Shown in pieces: positions 59,946-64,000 of a DNA stretch of 64,000 nucleotides; position 1 is the first letter of the stretch, and each line of letters begins with the position of its first letter. The position numbers and the translations under genes were made by a program. Source of the DNA: Barnesiella sp. An55 (lineage in GTDB: Bacteria > Bacteroidota > Bacteroidia > Bacteroidales > Barnesiellaceae); NCBI RefSeq assembly GCF_002161555.1, contig NZ_NFHZ01000013.1:52933-116932 (forward strand), read 5' to 3'. A model generated the notes under the pieces. That model was given only the letters and a program-made list of their open reading frames with translations, had not been told where the DNA came from and did no database searches.

Positions 59946-61006
59946 ATGGTATCGGGAATCGAGACTACGACCGAGTCGTTTACATAGTCAAAGACCGGTC
60001 TCTTTTGTTCCAGAATATAATCGACACTATCTTGTGAGAGTATGATGTTACGCACAAACTCGGGATACTTCAATACCCTGATGCACAGTTTTCCGGGAGC
60101 CGGGCGTTTCGTCAAATCGGCATAATCGACACCCACCAGGAAGTTTTCTTCGCTGACTGCTGCAAAGCGGCTGAAGGGCATCATGCACGAGAGTTGTACC
60201 GACGAGGGGAAGGTGATGAGCGACCAGTTTGACGGCACGCCTTGAGGTTCTATGGGTATGTTGAGCAGTTTGGAGGTCATCTCTTCGACAGGAATGGTCA
60301 CCGTCACTTCGCTGGGAACAACGCGCACATTGGGAATCCGTGCTACCTGCACAGTCGTGCGCAACGTATCGCTGAGCCGGGAGGTAGAAAACTCGACGGT
60401 CGAGACCTCCTTTATCCGGTTCAGGAAAGCAGGTTCGCCATAGACCATTACCGAATCGACATCGGCCGTCATGGGGCCGCTCACAACACACTGCGGGGTG
60501 GTCGAGACATGCCCATTCACCACCAGTTTCACCTGCTTGCCGGCACTGTGGGTATATTGCACTTTCAACGTATCGGGCATAATCGACAGGATGGTGGTTG
60601 TGGGCCGCAACGACTTGCGCAGAAGGGTTTCGAGTTGCGGGAGAGTTAATATGAACGAACTTCCACCCCGGTCATACTCCTGAAAGTTGATGCGCATGGG
60701 CGACAGACCTTCAATGGCATAGCCCAGCATCACGGGACCTTTGTCGCGTATGCGCACCTCCATATGGGTGGGCAAATCGTTGATAAGGGTCGTCCTCTCG
60801 GGGAGGTCTTGTAACTCGACCGGGATTTCAAACGAGGTTTCTACCTCTTCGTTCAATCCCTGCATGAACCAGAATACCAGCGACAGAAGCACGAAACCCA
60901 GGAATGTAAACAACTCCCGCGTGCGTTCCTGACGGAATGTAGCGCCTATCTTACGGACAATTGCCTTGAATCGGGTGACTATGCGGGCCGAAATGTTCTT
61001 TTTCAT
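59942..61006 (-). CDS. YbbR/CdaR-like domain protein
   Basis: This 354-residue protein has a cytoplasmic N-terminus (about 1-35), one membrane helix (about 36-55, 'LFTFLGFVLLSLVFWFMQGL') and extracytoplasmic YbbR-like beta repeats (about 60-330; for example 'FEIPVELQDLPERTTLINDL' and 'TVTIPVEEMTSKLLNIPIEP'). In Firmicutes CdaR regulates the c-di-AMP cyclase. In Bacteroidetes the role is undefined. The ATG at 61006 is preferred to an upstream TTG at 61018. It is the first gene of a two-gene unit with coaE. Its -7 box lies inside a 20-bp perfect inverted repeat. Confidence 0.88.
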   Translation of the reverse strand: MKKNISARIVTRFKAIVRKIGATFRQERTRELFTFLGFVLLSLVFWFMQGLNEEVETSFEIPVELQDLPERTTLINDLPTHMEVRIRDKGPVMLGYAIEGLSPMRINFQEYDRGGSSFILTLPQLETLLRKSLRPTTTILSIMPDTLKVQYTHSAGKQVKLVVNGHVSTTPQCVVSGPMTADVDSVMVYGEPAFLNRIKEVSTVEFSTSRLSDTLRTTVQVARIPNVRVVPSEVTVTIPVEEMTSKLLNIPIEPQGVPSNWSLITFPSSVQLSCMMPFSRFAAVSEENFLVGVDYADLTKRPAPGKLCIRVLKYPEFVRNIILSQDSVDYILEQKRPVFDYVNDSVVVSIPDTI

Positions 61007-61031
61007 ACAATCTCGCAATGGCTATATACAA

Positions 61032-61039
61032 CAAAGATA
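61032..61039 (-). promoter_or_regulatory. -7 box of ybbR-coaE, within an inverted repeat
   Basis: TATCTTTG on the minus strand, about 27 nt before the ATG at 61006. It lies in the left arm of the 61033-61089 palindrome. Confidence 0.5.
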
Positions 61040-61089
61040 AAGTTTTTTATCGTGACCGATGGTCTCTACCGATAAAAAACTTTATCTTT
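61033..61089. repeat. Perfect 20-bp AT-rich inverted repeat between yajC and ybbR
   Basis: Arms 61033-61052 and 61070-61089 are perfectly complementary. The 17-bp spacer contains a second small palindrome GACC-GAT-GGTC (61054-61064). It may be the yajC terminator, or an operator over the ybbR-coaE promoter. Confidence 0.75.
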
Positions 61090-61128
61090 TTATCTTCTCG
61101 GCGTAAAATACGCTATCGCAAAGGAGGC

Positions 61129-61467
61129 TTACTTGCCTTGTTGGGCAGTATTGTCTTTGGCATCGGCTACCGACGGATAGACCGAATCCTTGGCAATGCG
61201 CACACGAGTATTCTCGGCAATCTCGACAATGAAGGAATCATTTTTCACCTCTTTGATTTTACCAAACAGGCCACCGGCCGTAACGACTTTATCGCCTGCC
61301 GTGAGTGACTCGCGGAATTTGCGGATCTCTTTCTGACGCTTGGTCTGCGGACGGATCATGAAGAAATAGAAGATTGCAATCAAGGCTACCATCATGATGA
61401 TGCTCGACATGCCGCCCGACATTCCGGTCCCGGTTCCCGATTGTAAAAGAATAGATAATGTTGTCAT
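61129..61467 (-). CDS. yajC: Preprotein translocase subunit YajC
   Basis: This 112-residue inner-membrane protein accompanies SecDF in the Sec translocon. A single N-terminal helix (about 20-40, 'SIIMMVALIAIFYFFMIRPQ') ends in the family hallmark 'FFMIRPQTKRQKE'. The conserved cytoplasmic part follows ('LTAGDKVVTAGGLFGKIKEV', 'IAKDSVYP'). It lies 69 nt after the nusB stop on the same strand, within the block bamD-rpoZ-nusB-yajC-ybbR-coaE usual for Bacteroidales. Confidence 0.95.
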   Translation of the reverse strand: MTTLSILLQSGTGTGMSGGMSSIIMMVALIAIFYFFMIRPQTKRQKEIRKFRESLTAGDKVVTAGGLFGKIKEVKNDSFIVEIAENTRVRIAKDSVYPSVADAKDNTAQQGK

Positions 61468-61536
61468 AATTTAGTTTTTAATAATTTATAGGTGTCCCCC
61501 TCGAAAATGAGGGTCCACAAATATATAACAATTTTT

Positions 61537-62463
61537 TTACTCTTTTGTCAGAACGCCCTCTTTTTTAAGATTGTCGGCAATGGCATTGAGCACACCGTTG
61601 ACAAACTGCCCGCTCTTGGAGGTGCTGTACGATTTGGCCAGCTCGATGTATTCATTGAGGGTTACACGGGTAGGTATCGACGGGAATTTGTAGAATTCGC
61701 TCAAGGCTACCATCATGATGACGATATCCATGAATGCGACCCGCTCGATCTCCCAGTTGCGAATGAAATTCTCGATATAGCTGCGATACTCGTCGCCATG
61801 CAACAAGGTGTTGCGGAAGAGCTCTTTGGCAAACTCGGCATCATCGTCGTCCTTGAACATGGGCAGAAGCGACTGCGACTCACCGTTTTGCTCGCTGAAC
61901 TGTTTGATGGTTTTCAATACAAAGGTGGCGATAATTTCCAGGTCGTCGTTCCAGTAGAGCGATTTCTGTTCGAGCAGGTCGAGCAACTCCTCGTCGGTGC
62001 AGAACATGTTCTTTACCACCTTTTTCCAGAACTCGCAATCGTTTTCATACGAGTCTTCGGGAGCCTCCATATACTCTTTGTAGATGTCGCTCTTGACAAT
62101 CCGCTCCGAAAAATCTCTCAAGAACTCGGGATCGTTGGTCCAGGTGATGGGCTTCTTCTCGTGATAATCCTTGTAGTCGTTGCAATTTCGCAACTGCTCG
62201 ATGAAACGGTTTTTGACGAAACGCATGTTGGGATTCTTCTCCTCGGGAGTCGCCAGGAACTTCATGCGGGCAGCTTCGACCCGGGCAGCCTGCGTGTCGG
62301 TGAGCTCGACCATCAGCGTGAGCAACAGATGATACAACTCATAGGATTTCTCGAAACTGAAAAAGAGCTCCTTCTCGGCATCCATCACCGTCTTGTCTTT
62401 GGTCAAAAAATAGGAATAGGCTATTTGTATGACTTTGGAACGGATTAGTATTCTATTGATCAT
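61537..62463 (-). CDS. nusB: Transcription antitermination factor NusB
   Basis: This 308-residue protein is about twice the length of E. coli NusB. That is normal for Bacteroidetes, where an N-terminal extension (about 1-150) precedes the all-helical NusB core (about 180-300). The extension begins 'MINRILIRSKVIQIAYSYF', and the core has 'DIVIMMVALSEFYKFPSIPT' and 'LNEYIELAKSYSTSKSGQFV'. It binds boxA RNA with NusE in rRNA antitermination. It is flanked upstream by the rpoZ terminator. Confidence 0.94.
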   Translation of the reverse strand: MINRILIRSKVIQIAYSYFLTKDKTVMDAEKELFFSFEKSYELYHLLLTLMVELTDTQAARVEAARMKFLATPEEKNPNMRFVKNRFIEQLRNCNDYKDYHEKKPITWTNDPEFLRDFSERIVKSDIYKEYMEAPEDSYENDCEFWKKVVKNMFCTDEELLDLLEQKSLYWNDDLEIIATFVLKTIKQFSEQNGESQSLLPMFKDDDDAEFAKELFRNTLLHGDEYRSYIENFIRNWEIERVAFMDIVIMMVALSEFYKFPSIPTRVTLNEYIELAKSYSTSKSGQFVNGVLNAIADNLKKEGVLTKE

Positions 62464-62547
62464 ATTTTAATGAACTAATTGTGCGTTTTATTTTTTTCGG
62501 TCACTCTCTACCCTCGCCTGTATCGATGCGACAGGGCGAGAAAAATC

Positions 62548-62586
62548 TGCAAGCCGCACTATTCCATCTCGATAGTGCGGCTTGCA
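62548..62586 (-). terminator. Terminator of bamD-rpoZ
   Basis: A perfect 15-bp GC-rich stem (62548-62562 with 62572-62586) and a 9-nt loop, followed on the minus strand by five T (complement of 62541-62545). Confidence 0.9.
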
Positions 62587-62604
62587 TTTATACCTGGCAG
62601 GCTA

Positions 62605-62940
62605 TTATTCGATAGCCGATTTTTCCTTTTCGGGGTTTTTGTAATAGATCTTACCTTCTATATATTCTTGCGTAGCGATGAGGACGGGTTTGGGCAGCTT
62701 CTCGTAGTAGCGCGAAATCTCAATCTGCTCGCGGTTCTCAAAGACCTCCTCGAGATTATCGTTGCACGAAGCGAACTCCTGGAGTTTCTTTTCCAGGTCG
62801 GCTTTCATTTCAACGGCAATCTGGTTGGCTCTTTTGGCAATAATACATACAGTCTCATAAATGTTTCCCGTGTCGGAAGACAAAGCCACCATATCGCGTG
62901 TTACGGTGTTTGTCGGTGCATTTGTTTTCTTGTAATCCAT
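62605..62940 (-). CDS. rpoZ: RNA polymerase omega/Rpb6-like subunit
   Basis: This 111-residue Bacteroidetes omega-type protein stabilises the beta' subunit. 'SDTGNIYETVCIIAKRANQI' corresponds to the omega helix that contacts RNA polymerase ('..E.V..iAkRA.Qi'). 'NREQIEISRYYEKLPKPVLI' and 'ATQEYIEGKI' are characteristic of the Bacteroidetes form. It follows bamD by 12 nt in one transcript and ends in a strong terminator. Confidence 0.88.
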   Translation of the reverse strand: MDYKKTNAPTNTVTRDMVALSSDTGNIYETVCIIAKRANQIAVEMKADLEKKLQEFASCNDNLEEVFENREQIEISRYYEKLPKPVLIATQEYIEGKIYYKNPEKEKSAIE

Positions 62941-62952
62941 TATTATTAAAGA

Positions 62953-63753
62953 TTAATCTTTTACGTATTTGTTAGCCACCTTAAATATATTCTCGGCCTC
63001 CTTGGTATATTGACCCGAGGGATAATCGTTGATAAACGAATAGTACTCGTCGATCACATCGCGAAATCGCTCGGGTTTCTTCTCTTCGATACTTTGCACG
63101 GCCTCCTGATACTTCGACTTCAGGATAAGCATCGAGAGGGTCTCTTTATAGCGGGTATAGGGATACTCTTTCAATGCGTTTTGCGCCGTGATGATAGCCG
63201 ACTGGTAGTTGTTGCCCATATAGTTGCCCAGGTTGTAATAGAGCTGGGCATTGAGCAACTCTTTGTAAACCAGCTTATCTTGCAGTTCAAAGATGATATC
63301 TTGTGCCTGTTTGGCCCGCTCGCTGTTGGGGAAGTAGTCGAGGAAACGTTGCATTTCGTCGATAGCCTTGTAGGTACCCGTCTGGTCGAGCTTGGCCTCG
63401 GGCGAATCGAGGTAATAGCCATAGCCGCAGTAGAAGCGGGCCAGCTCGGTATATTCGCCTTTGGGATAATTCTTGTAATAGGCCTGGAAATATTCGCCCG
63501 ACGTTACATAGTCCTTATTGAGATAGTAGCTGCGGGCCAACAGATAGAGCGACTCTTCTGCCCGGTCGGTACCCTTGAAGATGGCCACCAACTCCTCGAG
63601 CAAGGTGGCTGCCTGCATATACTTCTTGCGCTCGAATGCCTTCTTGGCATAGTCGTATTTGAGCTCATAATCAGTACTTTTCAGTATCTTATTATACTCG
63701 CCGCACGATACCAGGAGCAAAGCACAAACGATAAAACAGATGAGTTTTCGCAT
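62953..63753 (-). CDS. bamD: Outer-membrane assembly lipoprotein BamD
   Basis: This 266-residue lipoprotein is part of the BAM complex that folds beta-barrels into the outer membrane. The lipobox is 'LLVSC' (Cys near residue 17). It contains TPR-like helical repeats ('YDYAKKAFERKKYMQAATLL', 'ESLYLLARSYYLNKDYVTSG', 'ALKEYPYTRYKETLSMLIL'). The length is typical. It is the first gene of the bamD-rpoZ transcript, with a -7 box upstream (63783-63776). Confidence 0.93.
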   Translation of the reverse strand: MRKLICFIVCALLLVSCGEYNKILKSTDYELKYDYAKKAFERKKYMQAATLLEELVAIFKGTDRAEESLYLLARSYYLNKDYVTSGEYFQAYYKNYPKGEYTELARFYCGYGYYLDSPEAKLDQTGTYKAIDEMQRFLDYFPNSERAKQAQDIIFELQDKLVYKELLNAQLYYNLGNYMGNNYQSAIITAQNALKEYPYTRYKETLSMLILKSKYQEAVQSIEEKKPERFRDVIDEYYSFINDYPSGQYTKEAENIFKVANKYVKD

Positions 63754-63775
63754 TATTCGTTACTTTATCAGGTTG

Positions 63776-63783
63776 CAAAGTTA
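63776..63783 (-). promoter_or_regulatory. -7 box of bamD-rpoZ
   Basis: TAACTTTG on the minus strand, 23 nt before the ATG at 63753. No clear -33. Confidence 0.5.
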
Positions 63784-63891
63784 GAGATTTCGGCCGAATA
63801 TGGAAAAGAAATAATGGAAATTTAACGGAGACTGCGATAAATGGTTTCTATTTATCGGCCACAACAATATTTGTATCGACGCACTAGTGTC

Positions 63892-63908
63892 CGGAGAAAA
63901 ATTCTCCG
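63892..63908. other. Small hairpin in the terminal intergenic region
   Basis: CGGAGAA-AAA-TTCTCCG lies between bamD and the right window edge. There is no T-run, and the role is unknown. Confidence 0.4.
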
Positions 63909-63975
63909 ACAAGGGTTTAATTATTAAACATCAATAAGTTATAAGCATTAGAAAATTTTTCGATTAGAACATCAG

Positions 63976-63983
63976 TAACTTTG
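63976..63983 (+). promoter_or_regulatory. -7 box for a gene beyond the right edge
   Basis: TAACTTTG points rightwards, 17 bp from the end of the window. The served gene is outside. Confidence 0.4.
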
Positions 63984-64000
63984 CGGTAGCCATCAAGAGG

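Overview
The window looks like the chromosome of a gut-type Bacteroidales bacterium, probably close to Barnesiella or a related family; the family-level guess is inference. Three things point there. Promoters are of the Bacteroidetes type (TTTG, about 20 bp, TAnnTTTG) and recur throughout. Secreted proteins end in type IX secretion (T9SS)-like sorting domains. The gene set is typical: serine-type sulfatases with an anaerobic maturase, SusC/RagA-like plug motifs, GH5/GH172/GH77 enzymes, GldB, a B12-dependent ribonucleotide reductase, and the block bamD-rpoZ-nusB-yajC-ybbR-coaE. I saw no rRNA, tRNA, CRISPR array, phage or insertion sequence.

Layout. 0-12 kb: the 3' end of a protein with repeated plug-like segments, a 1170-residue T9SS cargo protein, a serine-type sulfatase divergent from its radical-SAM maturase, a GH172-type (DUF2961) enzyme and rlmD. 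11.8-16.3 kb: a small regulon of two paralogous AraC regulators flanking a secreted carboxymuconolactone decarboxylase-cupin fusion and an iron-type alcohol dehydrogenase. Three copies of one operator-like motif sit there, each at the same distance from a -7 box. 16.6-24.2 kb: ppdK, alkaline phosphatase, a cobalamin riboswitch controlling a MetE-like methyltransferase, and a two-gene ThrE-type exporter. 24.3-37.6 kb: surface and polysaccharide-related genes (an SGNH hydrolase with BspA-type repeats, two proteins sharing an unassigned binding-like domain, one of them a GH5 glycosidase, a second serine-type sulfatase, an outer-membrane barrel and an S41 peptidase). 37.7-45.4 kb: nfo, cysK, a CBM20-type 4-alpha-glucanotransferase, then an operon of flavin reductase, amidohydrolase-ABM fusion and an AraC regulator. 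45.6-53.6 kb: nrdJ, nitroreductase, dnaA, an MCE/MlaD protein and an amidase. 53.8-64 kb: gldB, aroE, a LysR regulator, comEC, then the housekeeping block on the minus strand.

Connections. Both sulfatases carry Ser at the formylglycine position, so the one maturase at 6.8 kb can serve both. Cobalamin links two loci: the riboswitch should shut off the B12-independent methyltransferase when B12 is present, while nrdJ needs adenosylcobalamin.

The two observations I consider least described are the triple operator/promoter array of the AraC regulon, and a dispersed, tandemly duplicated promoter-bearing repeat (19.6, 22.7 and 48.6 kb) in which only the gene-proximal copy keeps a complete -7 box.
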